Assembly (NCBI GenBank): GCA_019285715.1
Contig: CP079108.1
Location: 1,937,001-2,001,000 of the forward strand
DNA from: Sphingosinicellaceae bacterium
GTDB taxonomy: Bacteria; Pseudomonadota; Alphaproteobacteria; Sphingomonadales; Sphingomonadaceae
Direction: 5' to 3'
Length of the DNA: 64,000 nt
The notes below the pieces were generated by a model. The model saw only the letters and a list, made by a program, of their open reading frames with translations, made no database searches and was not told the DNA's origin. This document shows positions 1-8,874 of this stretch, piece by piece. Position numbers and translations under genes: made by a program. Position 1 is the first letter of the stretch; each line of letters starts with the position of its first letter.

Positions 1-4
1 CGCG

Positions 5-1267
5 ATGATATCGACCTTCACCATCGCGCAGTTGCAATCGACGGCACTGCTTTGCGCCGGCGGCATTGCGGCGCTGCTCAACAGCGACCTCCGGACGCCG
101 AGGGCTCGCCTTGCCACCTGGGATGCCGGCTTCGCCATGCTGATGCTCGTCCAGCTGTTCATGGACGTGCGGGATAACGACGTGATGTACGCGCTGCGCA
201 GCATCGTGCAGATCATCATCAACCTCGGACTGCCTTACTTCATCATCAGCCGCGCCGCGGCGATGGCCAAAGAGCCTTCGCAATTGCTGGTGGCGCTGCT
301 GTTCGCGGCCTGCATCCTGTCCACGATCGCGGTGTTCGAAAGCTTCCGCCACTGGCTGCTGTACGAGGACATGATCCGCCGCGTCGGCGGCGATCCCGAG
401 CGAATATCGGGCTACACCAAGCTTCGCGGCGGCATGCTGCGAGCCCGTGCCAGCTTCTCAGAATCGACCGGCCTCGGGCTGTTTCTCGGCGTCATGCTTT
501 CTGTCCTGTTCGCGCTGCGGCGGCAGGTCGGATCGACGCGACTGGCCTGGCTGATGGCGACGATCTTGTTGGCCGGGCTGATGGTGACCTTTGCCCGCGT
601 CGGCTACGTCGCGCTCGCCGCCGGCATCGTCCTGTCGATCCTCCACGAACGCCGCTACCGCCTGCTGGCCGTGGTCGCGGCGATCCTGCCGCCGTTCTAC
701 CTGGGCCTGAGGGCGCTCGGTCAGGTCGTACCCGTCATCGGCGCATCGATCGGCAGCAGTGCCGATTCCGTCGGGTCGGTCAGCTACCGGTCGCAACTGA
801 TGGACGCAGGCCGCGAGCTGATCGCCCAGAATCCGCTGTTCGGCCTCGGCATCCATGACCTCGTCGCCCGGCTGTCGTTTCTCAAGCAGGGGGAGGGCAT
901 TGTCGATTTCGTCAACCAGCCGCTGACCATCCTGATGCGCGCCGGCCTGATTGGCGGCGCACTGTATTTCCTGATGACCTTCCGGCTCGCCTGGGACCTG
1001 TTTCGCCAGCCCGGCCGGGATCCGGCCCTGCGCGCCGGTGCCGCCGCCTGCTTCGCCGGTCTCGGCGCCCTGCTCGCCGGGCTGACGACAACGAGCTATG
1101 GCCGCAACGACATCACATTCTTCGCGCTGCTGGCGTTGGGAGCAGGGCTGATGGCGCGGCAGTCCAGCAGCGTCGCCGCTCAGCCGAACGCCGCCGTGAA
1201 CATCCGGGTGCCGGCGAGACCGGCAGCGACACCGGCGCCGGCGACCGCCAGCATGAGCAGTTCCTGA
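5..1267 (+). CDS. O-antigen ligase / Wzy-like polysaccharide polymerase (5' end may lie outside window)
   Basis: Multi-pass inner-membrane protein of 420 aa as read, with about ten hydrophobic segments. The stretch 'NPLFGLGIHDLV' after a large periplasmic loop and the following 'GLIGGALYFLMTF' helix are typical of the Wzy_C/O-antigen-ligase family, which polymerises or ligates undecaprenyl-linked glycan in the periplasm. The first ATG is only 5 bases into the window and no ribosome binding site can be seen, so the true start may be upstream. The last ~45 residues are Ala/Pro-rich and look unstructured. The 3' end overlaps the convergent flippase gene by 88 bp. The function fits the neighbouring flippase and glycosyltransferases; polymerase versus ligase cannot be decided here. 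Confidence 0.75.
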   Translation: MISTFTIAQLQSTALLCAGGIAALLNSDLRTPRARLATWDAGFAMLMLVQLFMDVRDNDVMYALRSIVQIIINLGLPYFIISRAAAMAKEPSQLLVALLFAACILSTIAVFESFRHWLLYEDMIRRVGGDPERISGYTKLRGGMLRARASFSESTGLGLFLGVMLSVLFALRRQVGSTRLAWLMATILLAGLMVTFARVGYVALAAGIVLSILHERRYRLLAVVAAILPPFYLGLRALGQVVPVIGASIGSSADSVGSVSYRSQLMDAGRELIAQNPLFGLGIHDLVARLSFLKQGEGIVDFVNQPLTILMRAGLIGGALYFLMTFRLAWDLFRQPGRDPALRAGAAACFAGLGALLAGLTTTSYGRNDITFFALLALGAGLMARQSSSVAAQPNAAVNIRVPARPAATPAPATASMSSS

Positions 1268-2538
1268 TCGACCTTGAGCAGGTTGTTCCGGCGCAGCTGC
1301 CACCAGTTGTAGACCTGCACCGGCACCTCGATTGTGCCGACAGCGGCGACGAGCCCGATCGGCCCGAACGCCAGGAAACCCGCCGTGCCCGCTCCCGCCA
1401 ACCATACCAGCCGGACGATGTTGGCGACCAGCAACGGCCGCACCTGCCCGATCGAAATGAGCACTTCGCGCGCTGCATAATTGTTGAGGCCGATCAGCGG
1501 GGCGACGGCGAGAATGCCGAGATAGCTGCCCGCCAGCGCGTAGCGCGGATCGTAGAGGATATGGATCGTGGCGGGTGCAAAGCCGATGAAGCCGCCCATC
1601 GTCGCCAGATAGAGCATCATCACCATCCGGCGACCGTCGTAGTACACGTCGCGGAGCGTCGCGGGGGCAACGCGGTGCGCATGCGCGTAGGCCGGCAGCA
1701 ACACCCGGCTCGGGTAGCTGGTGGTGAACGCCGACGGTGCGCCCGCCAGGTTCATCGCCACGCTGTAGACGCCGAACAGGTTCAACGAGAACAGTCGCGA
1801 CAGCACCAGTTTGTCGACCTGCGACAGCAGTACCTGGATGGTATGGGCACCCAAAATCGTCCGTCCGAAGCGCCACATCTCGATAAAGAGCCCGCGGTCG
1901 AAGGCCAGCCGACGGCGTGAGCCGGGAAACGCGGTGTAGCTCAGCACCGATTTGATGACGTTCGCCAACAGGCCGCCGATGATGATCGCCCAGTAATTGT
2001 GCATGACGAGCGCGAAGGCGATCCCGAGCCCGATCTGGATCGCCGTCGAGCCGACGTCGAGGATGCTGAGGCGCAGCAGTTTCTGCTGGCGGACGACCGT
2101 CATCAACGACAATGACGACGAGCTTTCGATGATGAAATGCAGCGCCGTGACCGCGATCGCCAGGGTCAGCGCCGGCTGTCCGACGAGCATCGCGAGCGGT
2201 CTCGCCAGCAGCGCCAGCCCGATCGTCAGCACCACCGACCGCACCAGGCGCACCGTCCACACGACATCCAGGAAACGCGGATCGTCGCCCTGCGCGTGCT
2301 GGATGACGAACACGCCGAAGCCGAGGTCCGACATCATCAGCAGCACCGTTATGATGGCCCCGGTGATGGCGGTGACGCCGAAATCCTCGGGGCTGAGCAG
2401 GCGCGTCAGGATGACCGTGCTGGGCAGGCGCAGGGCGGTCATCAGGACGACCGTGATCGTCACCAGCGACACGCTGCTCCCCATGCGCGCGCGCCATCGC
2501 GGCATGACTGGCTCCATCGGCATCGGCGCGGCGGTCAT
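1180..2538 (-). CDS. Wzx-type oligosaccharide flippase (polysaccharide biosynthesis protein)
   Basis: A 452 aa polytopic membrane protein of the MOP/MATE-like flippase superfamily, which moves lipid-linked oligosaccharides from the cytoplasmic to the periplasmic face. The N-terminal segment 'PSTVILTRLLSPEDFGVTA' is the characteristic first-helix signature of this family, followed by repeated hydrophobic helices to the C terminus. The start was placed at the ATG at 2538 rather than further upstream because it overlaps the TGA of the preceding acyltransferase (ATGA, 2535-2538), which indicates translational coupling. The upstream extension would be Arg/Pro-rich shadow sequence. It is the last gene of a leftward operon of at least four genes. 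Confidence 0.88.
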   Translation of the reverse strand: MTAAPMPMEPVMPRWRARMGSSVSLVTITVVLMTALRLPSTVILTRLLSPEDFGVTAITGAIITVLLMMSDLGFGVFVIQHAQGDDPRFLDVVWTVRLVRSVVLTIGLALLARPLAMLVGQPALTLAIAVTALHFIIESSSSLSLMTVVRQQKLLRLSILDVGSTAIQIGLGIAFALVMHNYWAIIIGGLLANVIKSVLSYTAFPGSRRRLAFDRGLFIEMWRFGRTILGAHTIQVLLSQVDKLVLSRLFSLNLFGVYSVAMNLAGAPSAFTTSYPSRVLLPAYAHAHRVAPATLRDVYYDGRRMVMMLYLATMGGFIGFAPATIHILYDPRYALAGSYLGILAVAPLIGLNNYAAREVLISIGQVRPLLVANIVRLVWLAGAGTAGFLAFGPIGLVAAVGTIEVPVQVYNWWQLRRNNLLKVDQELLMLAVAGAGVAAGLAGTRMFTAAFG

Positions 2539-3674
2539 CGCGAAATCCCCTGGCGCAGGCCGCGCGCGACCGCATGCGATGCCAGCGCCCGGTTGAGGCG
2601 CGCGGTGACCGGTGCTTCGACGTGGCGGTGGACGACGATCGACAACAGGCTGCACCCGGCCAGCAGCCCGCCCGCCGTGGCGATCTCCGCCGCGGGTGAC
2701 AGCGGCTGGGACAGGCGAGCCACCAATGTGAAGATCGGGCGGTGGATGAGGTAGAGCGAGAAGGACGCTTCGCCGAGACCGACCAGCACCCGCGACCGCA
2801 GCCCGCGGGAAATCATGCCGTCACCACAGGCGAACACGAAAACCAGCGCTGCCGCCAGGGGCAAGTAGGCGAGTTGCCAGCGCAGCGGCAACGGCACGTC
2901 GAGCGCTACAAACCCCGCCATGCAGGCCGGTACCAGAGCGACCAGCACGAGCTCGAACCGGGTCCCGGCCCAGGCGCGGAGATGGCCTTGGCGCCAGGCA
3001 TCGTAGACCAGCATGCCGGTGATGAACTCAAGCAGCCGGACCAGCGGATTGACATAGAACAGCCACTCGATGTCGGGCGAAAAGCCCGGCACCAGTATCG
3101 CCGCCGCCAGCGCCATCGCGGCGATGCCGGTAAACTGCAGCGTCGCGATCCGCGCCAGCACCGCGCGCGGCAGCAGGATCAGCAGCGGGAACATCGCGTA
3201 GAAGAACATCTCCACCGACAGGCTCCACGACGGCCCGTTCAGCGAGAAGTGCAGCGTGCCGGGGACCGCCCAGGCGTGCAGCAGCAGCAGGTTGAGCGTC
3301 ACCAGCAGCGGCTCGATCGGGCGGCCCTCGGCCAGCGCCAGCCACGCGATGAACGGCAGCGCCACCAGCCAGTGCATCGGCAGGATGCGCGCCGCACGCC
3401 GGGCGAGATACGCCGTGACGGTGATCCGCCGGGACAGCAGCGCGTCGCGGTAGGCGTGGCTGAGGATCAGGCCCGAAAGCACGAAGAAGAACGACACCCC
3501 GCAATAACCTTCGTGCAGGAAGCCATCGTAGATCCGGCGGAGCGGTGCCGCGGTCGACTGCTTCAGGAAATCGAGGTGCGAGACCATCACCAGCAGCGCC
3601 GCGAAATAGCGCAGCGATGTCAGTTGCGGGAGGACGTGGTCGATGGCGGGCGCGATCGGCCGCGATCTCAGCAC
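2535..3674 (-). CDS. Acyltransferase 3 (OafA/YrhL) family membrane O-acyltransferase
   Basis: A 379 aa integral membrane acyltransferase that probably O-acetylates or acylates sugar residues of the exported glycan. It opens with 'LTSLRYFAALLVMVSHLDF', containing the conserved His in the first transmembrane helix, and carries 'GYCGVSFFFVLSGLILSHAY' and 'NGPSWSLSVEMFFYAMFPL', all hallmarks of Acyl_transf_3. About ten membrane helices follow. The frame stays open far upstream, but the extension is antisense to the glycosyltransferase. The GTG at 3674 gives a normal N terminus and overlaps the upstream stop codon by 7 bp. It lies between the flippase and a GT4 gene in the same operon. Confidence 0.88.
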   Translation of the reverse strand: MLRSRPIAPAIDHVLPQLTSLRYFAALLVMVSHLDFLKQSTAAPLRRIYDGFLHEGYCGVSFFFVLSGLILSHAYRDALLSRRITVTAYLARRAARILPMHWLVALPFIAWLALAEGRPIEPLLVTLNLLLLHAWAVPGTLHFSLNGPSWSLSVEMFFYAMFPLLILLPRAVLARIATLQFTGIAAMALAAAILVPGFSPDIEWLFYVNPLVRLLEFITGMLVYDAWRQGHLRAWAGTRFELVLVALVPACMAGFVALDVPLPLRWQLAYLPLAAALVFVFACGDGMISRGLRSRVLVGLGEASFSLYLIHRPIFTLVARLSQPLSPAAEIATAGGLLAGCSLLSIVVHRHVEAPVTARLNRALASHAVARGLRQGISR

Positions 3675-4771
3675 ATCAACTCCAGGTACCGGTCGGCGAC
3701 ACGCGGCGTGGAGAACTGCGCCAGCCACTCGGCCGGGACCGGCGGCGCGCCGTCGACGATTGCGGCCTCGATCGCCGCCGCCATGCCGTCGACGTCGCCG
3801 ACCTTCACCAGCCGGCCGTGCCGCCCGCCGCCGAGCGCCTCGGCCGGACCGGACGGGCAGTCGGTGGCGACCACCGGCGTGCCGACGGCCATCGCCTCGA
3901 TGACGACATTGGCCAGGCTTTCGAAATCCGACGACAGCACCAGCGTCGCGGCCTTGGCGACATAGGCGTGGGGATTGGGCTTGAAGCCAGGCATCGAGAC
4001 CCGCTCGCCAAGCTCCAGCGACTGGACCAGCGCTTCGAGCATGACGCGCTCCGAACCGTCGCCGAGGATCATCAGGCGGCAATCACGGGCGGCGGAAACC
4101 TTGGCGAAGGCCCGGATCAGCAGCGCGAAATTCTTCTGCGCCTCCATCCGGCCGACCGCGATGACCACCGGCGGCGCGCCGGGGGTGAACCATGGATGCT
4201 CGACCGGCTGCCGGGCCTGAGCAAGCAAGGTCTCGCTGACGATCGGGTTGTAGATGCACTGGACGCTGGCGCGGTCGATCGAGATCACCCGGGCAAGGTC
4301 GTCGCCGGTGCCTTCCGAAACGGCGACAATCGAATCGGCGTGCGGGTAGGCGAAATGCGCGATCGGAAAGAACCAGTAGCGCGCCTGCCACGGCCGCGGC
4401 GCGGCGCGGTCGACGGACGGGAAGCAATGCTCGGTCAGCATCAGGTGGAACGAGGCCCCGGCGATCATTCGCGCCGCGACCGCGAAGACGTTGGGGAAGC
4501 CGAAGCTGGTGCACATCACGGCGCGCGGTCGCTCGTCGCGGATCAGGCGCATCAGCTTGCGCAGCCGGGCGATCGGCCCGCGTGCCTCAAGCACCTCATA
4601 GCGCGCGCCGACCGGGAGCAGGGTTCGGAAGGGCGAGAACTGGTTGTCGTAATCGACCGCGATGACGACGCCGAGCCCGCGCGCCATGAACTCCTCGGCG
4701 AGGTTGAAGACCACCCGGTCGACCCCGCCGTTGTGAAGCGACCGCATGTAGAAGATGATGTCGGTGCTCAT
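3668..4771 (-). CDS. GT4-type glycosyltransferase
   Basis: A 367 aa GT-B retaining glycosyltransferase, cytoplasmic or membrane-peripheral. The N terminus 'YMRSLHNGGVDRVVFNLAEE' has the glycine-rich loop of acceptor-side Rossmann domains. The C-terminal half has 'VGRMEAQKNFALLIRAF' and the E-x7-E type donor motif in 'ESLANVVIEAMAVGTPVVATD'. The ATG at 4771 overlaps the TGA of the upstream GT gene (4768-4771), so the start is well supported. The donor sugar cannot be read from sequence. It is the second gene of the leftward polysaccharide operon. Confidence 0.88.
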   Translation of the reverse strand: MSTDIIFYMRSLHNGGVDRVVFNLAEEFMARGLGVVIAVDYDNQFSPFRTLLPVGARYEVLEARGPIARLRKLMRLIRDERPRAVMCTSFGFPNVFAVAARMIAGASFHLMLTEHCFPSVDRAAPRPWQARYWFFPIAHFAYPHADSIVAVSEGTGDDLARVISIDRASVQCIYNPIVSETLLAQARQPVEHPWFTPGAPPVVIAVGRMEAQKNFALLIRAFAKVSAARDCRLMILGDGSERVMLEALVQSLELGERVSMPGFKPNPHAYVAKAATLVLSSDFESLANVVIEAMAVGTPVVATDCPSGPAEALGGGRHGRLVKVGDVDGMAAAIEAAIVDGAPPVPAEWLAQFSTPRVADRYLELMC

Positions 4772-6096
4772 CGACTGCTCCTCATGGCCGGGATGGCGGC
4801 GACCTGGGGGACAGGCTCCGCGACCGCCGGCGTTCGTGCCGCATCGACCATTTCCGCCATGATCGCGGCGACGTCGCGAACCTTGGCCGCCCAGCCGAGA
4901 TCGGCGTCGATGATGCGCTGGCGGGCGGCGGCACCCATCGTGCGGCGCAGGTCGTGCGACCGCGCCAGCGTCCGCATCGCCTCGGTCAGCCCGGTGACGA
5001 CCGCGGCCTCGGACACCGGATCGACGAACAGCGCGCAGGCATCGCTGGCGTATTGCGCGCCGCCGCCCCAGCGCAGCGACACCACCGGCAGGCCGATCGC
5101 CATCGCCTCCATCATCGCCATGCCCCCGCATTCCCGCAGCGAGGGTGTCACGTAGACATCGGCGCTTTCGAGCAGCGCGATATAATCGTCGAACTTGAGC
5201 CGGCCGTGCAGCACGACGGCGTCCTGCATTTCCGCCGCCGCGACCTGTGCGGCGATGTCGTCGTAGAGCTCGCCGTCGCCGACCAGCTCGAGCCGGGCAC
5301 CGCCCTCGCGCGCCAGCGGCCGGAAGGCCTCGACCAGGTACTTGATGCCCTTCCAGTCGACGAAGCGGCTGCAGAACACGAACGACACCGGCGTGCCCGA
5401 TGGCAACGGGTGGTGCTGCTTCGGGGCCCAGCGCTCGAACTCGACGCCGCTCTCCATGACCTCGCGGATTTCGCCCGTGGTGCCGCGCGGCACCGCCCGC
5501 CTGGTGCGGCTGTTGCCGACGATCAGCGCCGCGGCGCGCAATTTGCCCGGGATCAGCCGGTGCAGCAGTCCGGCGCCGTGCCGTGCACCGGTAATTGCCC
5601 AGCGCACCATCCGGCCGTCCATCCGGCGAAAGGCCGGCGGCAGCTCCATCCCGCCGCTCATCGGCCCGATCACCACCGGCACGCCGAGGCCGTACATGAA
5701 GCTCAGCGCCTTGGGCGCGATCGGGGCCGGCTCCAGCACCACTTCGATACCGTGCTCGGCGATGATGCGCCGGACCGCACCGCGCATCCGGAACTGGGTG
5801 ATGACGTGGATCAGCTGGTTGAAGACGAGGTCCTCGACCCGGTACGGAAACCATTGGCCGATCCGGTAGATCGCGTACTGGAGCGGTGAATCCTCGACGA
5901 AGTCGATCAGCGCGAACAGCTCCGGCGGCAGGTCGGCGCGCAGGTCGTCGCGGCAGCGGGCGTGGCAAATGGCGCGGGCGTGGGTGCCGAGCTGCCGCAG
6001 GCCGGCCAGATAGTGGTACGGCAGCACGGTTTCGCCGCTCATCCGCCGCGAGATGTTCTCGGCGACGATCAGCGCACTGCGCGGCACGCGGCTCAT
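4768..6096 (-). CDS. GT4-type glycosyltransferase
   Basis: A 442 aa GT-B glycosyltransferase. The N-terminal domain starts 'SALIVAENISRRMSGE' and the C-terminal domain has 'FVFCSRFVDWKGIKYLVEAF', 'LELVGDGELYDDI' and the donor-binding 'RECGGMAMMEAMAIGLPVVS'. The ATG at 6096 follows a G-rich stretch on the minus strand and gives a normal GT4 N terminus; the frame remains open upstream but without recognisable sequence. It is the first gene of the leftward operon and is divergent from the GT gene at 6347, so the 250 bp between them should hold both promoters. Confidence 0.87.
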   Translation of the reverse strand: MSRVPRSALIVAENISRRMSGETVLPYHYLAGLRQLGTHARAICHARCRDDLRADLPPELFALIDFVEDSPLQYAIYRIGQWFPYRVEDLVFNQLIHVITQFRMRGAVRRIIAEHGIEVVLEPAPIAPKALSFMYGLGVPVVIGPMSGGMELPPAFRRMDGRMVRWAITGARHGAGLLHRLIPGKLRAAALIVGNSRTRRAVPRGTTGEIREVMESGVEFERWAPKQHHPLPSGTPVSFVFCSRFVDWKGIKYLVEAFRPLAREGGARLELVGDGELYDDIAAQVAAAEMQDAVVLHGRLKFDDYIALLESADVYVTPSLRECGGMAMMEAMAIGLPVVSLRWGGGAQYASDACALFVDPVSEAAVVTGLTEAMRTLARSHDLRRTMGAAARQRIIDADLGWAAKVRDVAAIMAEMVDAARTPAVAEPVPQVAAIPAMRSSR

Positions 6097-6298
6097 CGGC
6101 GTCCGCCCCCGGCCATCGGTCGATCGGCGCGCACGGACGACAAATGCTTCCCCCAGCCAGTGGCCGCCGGCGCCAGAAGGCAGCCAGCACAGCCGCCAAG
6201 TTATCCGATGAGGGCCGTCGCCAACCATCGCCAATGCTGGGTGCTGAGTTCTACCAACCGGAAAAGCACCGCGCAGTTACGGATGGTGACTTCTGCCT

Positions 6299-6326
6299 TT
6301 GTCGGGAACGTGACTGGCATTATTCT
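6299..6326 (+). promoter_or_regulatory. Candidate sigma-70 promoter for the rightward glycosyltransferase genes
   Basis: TTGTCG at 6299-6304 and TATTCT at 6321-6326 are separated by 16 bp and lie about 20 bp upstream of the ATG at 6347. This matches the housekeeping -35/-10 pattern reasonably. It is a visual match only, and the short leader leaves the downstream start codon open to question. Confidence 0.4.
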
Positions 6327-6346
6327 GAGCAGGTCGGACGATCACT

Positions 6347-7711
6347 TTGCAATGTGCCAAAGCGACAGCCGAAAGCATTTCGACGTTCCTGTCCGAAACG
6401 CAGCGGAGAGCTGGCCTGAGCACGGTCCAAACCCTTGCCGATGTGCGCCGCACCGCTGTTCCGGCGACGGTGTCCCGGCTGCCGTCGCCGGTGCGGTCGG
6501 CGGTGGCCTATCTCACCAACGCCTATCCGCGCCCGAGCCACAGCTTCATCCGGCGCGAGATACTGGCGCTGGAGCGTCAGGGCTTCACGGTCGAGCGCTA
6601 TTCGATCCGGCCACTGGAGGGCGTGCTCCCCGACCCCGAGGACCAACGCGAGGCGAAGCGCACCCGGATTTTGCTCGATGGCCGGCTCGGCGTCCTCGCG
6701 GGGTCGTTCGCGGCATTCGCCGTCACGCGGCCGCGGCGGCTGCTGGATGCCCTCGGTGCGACGCTCGGTATGTGCCGGTCGCCCGCCGCGCTGCCCCGCC
6801 ACATCGCCTATCTGGTCGAGGCCTGCCGCCTGGTGCGCCAGCTCGAGGCCGCCGGCATCCGCCATGTCCACGTCCATTTCGGGACCAATCCCGCAGCCGT
6901 CGCGCGACTGGCAGCGCGGCTTGGCCGGCTGACCTACAGCTTCACCGTGCACGGCCCCGACGAGTTCGATGCACCGGTCGGGTTGTCGCTGGCGGCCAAG
7001 GCGAGGGACGCGGCGTTCGTCGTCGCGATCTCCAGTTATGGCCGCGGCCAGCTGATGCGCTGGCTGGCATCGGCGGACTGGTCGCGCATCGAGGTCGTCC
7101 GCTGCGGTGTCGATCCGAAGTTCCAGACGGCGATCGCCGCCCCGGTGGCCGACGTCGGCCTGGCCTCGCGACGGCTGGTCTGCATTGCGCGTCTTAGTGC
7201 GCAAAAGGGCCTGCCGCTGCTGATCGAGGCGGCCGCGCTGCTCGCCGAGCGTCGCGCCTTCGAACTGCGTATCATCGGCGGCGGCGAACTCCACGCTGCC
7301 CTGCAGGCGCAGATCACCGCCGCGGGCCTCGATCGCCAGGTTCGCCTGATGGGCACGCAGCCGTCGGACGTCGTGCGGTCCGAACTGCTCGGGGGGAGGG
7401 CGCTGGTCTCACCAAGCCTTGCCGAAGGGTTGCCGGTGGTGATGATGGAGGCGCTCGGCCTCGGGCGTCCGGTCGTTGCGACCAGCATTGCCGGTGTGCC
7501 CGAACTCGTCGACGCCGGTTGCGGCTGGCTGGTGCCGTCGGGATCGGCGGAGCGGCTGGCGGACGCGATGTCGGCCGCGCTCGATGCCACCCCCGCGACG
7601 CTGGCGGCGATGGGGGAGGAGGGGCGGCGTCGCGTCCGTGCCGCTCATGACGCCGATACCAACGCACACCGGTTGGCGGCGCTGTTGCGGCCGCTGGTGT
7701 TGGAGGGCTGA
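6347..7711 (+). CDS. GT4-type glycosyltransferase (exopolysaccharide)
   Basis: A 454 aa GT-B glycosyltransferase resembling colanic-acid/exopolysaccharide enzymes. After a ~50 aa low-conservation leader comes 'VAYLTNAYPRPSHSFIRREI', a standard N terminus for this group. Later come 'HVHFGTNPAAVARLA', 'CIARLSAQKGLPLLIEAA' and the donor motif 'SLAEGLPVVMMEALGLGRPVV'. The ATG at 6347 is the furthest upstream in-frame start, but a clear ribosome binding site is missing, and a GTG nearer residue 40-55 is possible. It is followed 2 bp later by a GT2 gene. Confidence 0.85.
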   Translation: MQCAKATAESISTFLSETQRRAGLSTVQTLADVRRTAVPATVSRLPSPVRSAVAYLTNAYPRPSHSFIRREILALERQGFTVERYSIRPLEGVLPDPEDQREAKRTRILLDGRLGVLAGSFAAFAVTRPRRLLDALGATLGMCRSPAALPRHIAYLVEACRLVRQLEAAGIRHVHVHFGTNPAAVARLAARLGRLTYSFTVHGPDEFDAPVGLSLAAKARDAAFVVAISSYGRGQLMRWLASADWSRIEVVRCGVDPKFQTAIAAPVADVGLASRRLVCIARLSAQKGLPLLIEAAALLAERRAFELRIIGGGELHAALQAQITAAGLDRQVRLMGTQPSDVVRSELLGGRALVSPSLAEGLPVVMMEALGLGRPVVATSIAGVPELVDAGCGWLVPSGSAERLADAMSAALDATPATLAAMGEEGRRRVRAAHDADTNAHRLAALLRPLVLEG

Positions 7712-7713
7712 TC

Positions 7714-8874
7714 ATGGACGGTCTAGCCTGGCTCGTCGTGGCGCCGGTCGCCCTTCCGGTGGTGGTATTCGCCGCGGAATGCATTGCCGGCTTCGCGGGC
7801 GCGGGAGCCGCGCGGGCGACACCCGCACCGCCGCCCTTCGTCGTGATCATGCCCGCCCACGACGAGGCCGCCGGCATCGGCCGCGCGATCACGGCGGTGC
7901 GCGGCCAATTGCGGCCCTGCGACCGGTTGCTGGTCGTCGCCGACAATTGCACCGACGATACGGCTGCCATCGCCCGGGGGCTTGGTGCCGAGGTCGTCGA
8001 GCGCCGGAACAGTGTCGAGCGCGGCAAGGGCCATGCGCTGGCCTTCGGGTGTGCGGCGCTTGCCGGGTCGCCGCCGGACATAGTGATCGTCCTAGATGCC
8101 GATTGCTGGCCGGAGCCGGATGCCCTGCTACGACTGGCGGCCGCTGCCGCGACGGGCGACGTCGTGCAGGGCCGCTACGAATTGGCGACGCCCGCCGGTG
8201 CCGGCACCGCGGCGCAGGTGTCGGGCTTTGCCTTCGCGGTGAAGAACGTCGTGCGCCAGCGCGGGCTGCAGCGGCTCGGTGGCCCGGCGCTGCTGCAGGG
8301 ATCCGGGATGGCCTTCCCGTGGGCGGTGTTCCGCGGGGCCCCGCTGGCCAGCGCCAACCTCGTCGAGGATATGGAGCTCGGGATTGCGCTGGCCCGTGCC
8401 GGCGACCGCATCCGCTTCCTCGACGGCGCCCGCTTCGGAAGCGCCGCCAGCAGCCGCGACGCAACGGTGACGCAACGCACCCGCTGGGAGCACGGCACGC
8501 TGGCGACCGGCTGGCGCGCCGCCCCGGGCCTGTGGGGGGCGGCGCTGAGGGGCCGGCCGCGGCTGGCACTGCTGGCGCTCGACCTGATCGTACCGCCGCT
8601 GGCGCTGCTGGCGGCGCTGGTGCTCGCGGCCATCGGTATCGCCGGCGGCGCGGCACTGATCGGCGGGTCCGTGCTGCCGGTGCTGGCGGCATTGACCCTC
8701 GGGATGATGTTGTCGGGCGCTGTGCTGCTGGGTTGGCTGGCGGTCGGTCGGCAACATCTCAGCCCCGCCACGCTGGCCGGCGTGCCCGCCTACATGCTGT
8801 GGAAGCTGCCGATCTACCTTCGACTGGCGGGCCGACGCCAGCGCCTGTGGGTGAGGACCCATCGCGATGTCTGA
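7714..8874 (+). CDS. GT2 family membrane glycosyltransferase
   Basis: A 386 aa inverting GT-A glycosyltransferase anchored by an N-terminal helix (residues ~3-30) and two or three C-terminal helices. The catalytic domain contains 'VVIMPAHDEAAGIG', the nucleotide-sugar DxD-like 'VIVLDADCWPEPDALL', and 'QRTRWEHG', the Q-x-x-R-W signature of processive cellulose/hyaluronan-synthase-like GT2 enzymes. It probably works at the inner face of the cytoplasmic membrane on a polysaccharide backbone. It starts 2 bp after the GT4 gene and overlaps the following GT2 gene by 8 bp. Confidence 0.87.
   Translation: MDGLAWLVVAPVALPVVVFAAECIAGFAGAGAARATPAPPPFVVIMPAHDEAAGIGRAITAVRGQLRPCDRLLVVADNCTDDTAAIARGLGAEVVERRNSVERGKGHALAFGCAALAGSPPDIVIVLDADCWPEPDALLRLAAAAATGDVVQGRYELATPAGAGTAAQVSGFAFAVKNVVRQRGLQRLGGPALLQGSGMAFPWAVFRGAPLASANLVEDMELGIALARAGDRIRFLDGARFGSAASSRDATVTQRTRWEHGTLATGWRAAPGLWGAALRGRPRLALLALDLIVPPLALLAALVLAAIGIAGGAALIGGSVLPVLAALTLGMMLSGAVLLGWLAVGRQHLSPATLAGVPAYMLWKLPIYLRLAGRRQRLWVRTHRDV

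Noticed and set aside
458-2575. 705 aa minus-strand frame overlapping polymerase and flippase genes
   Set aside because: His/Arg/Pro-rich and in the wrong frame for both; no plausible protein features.
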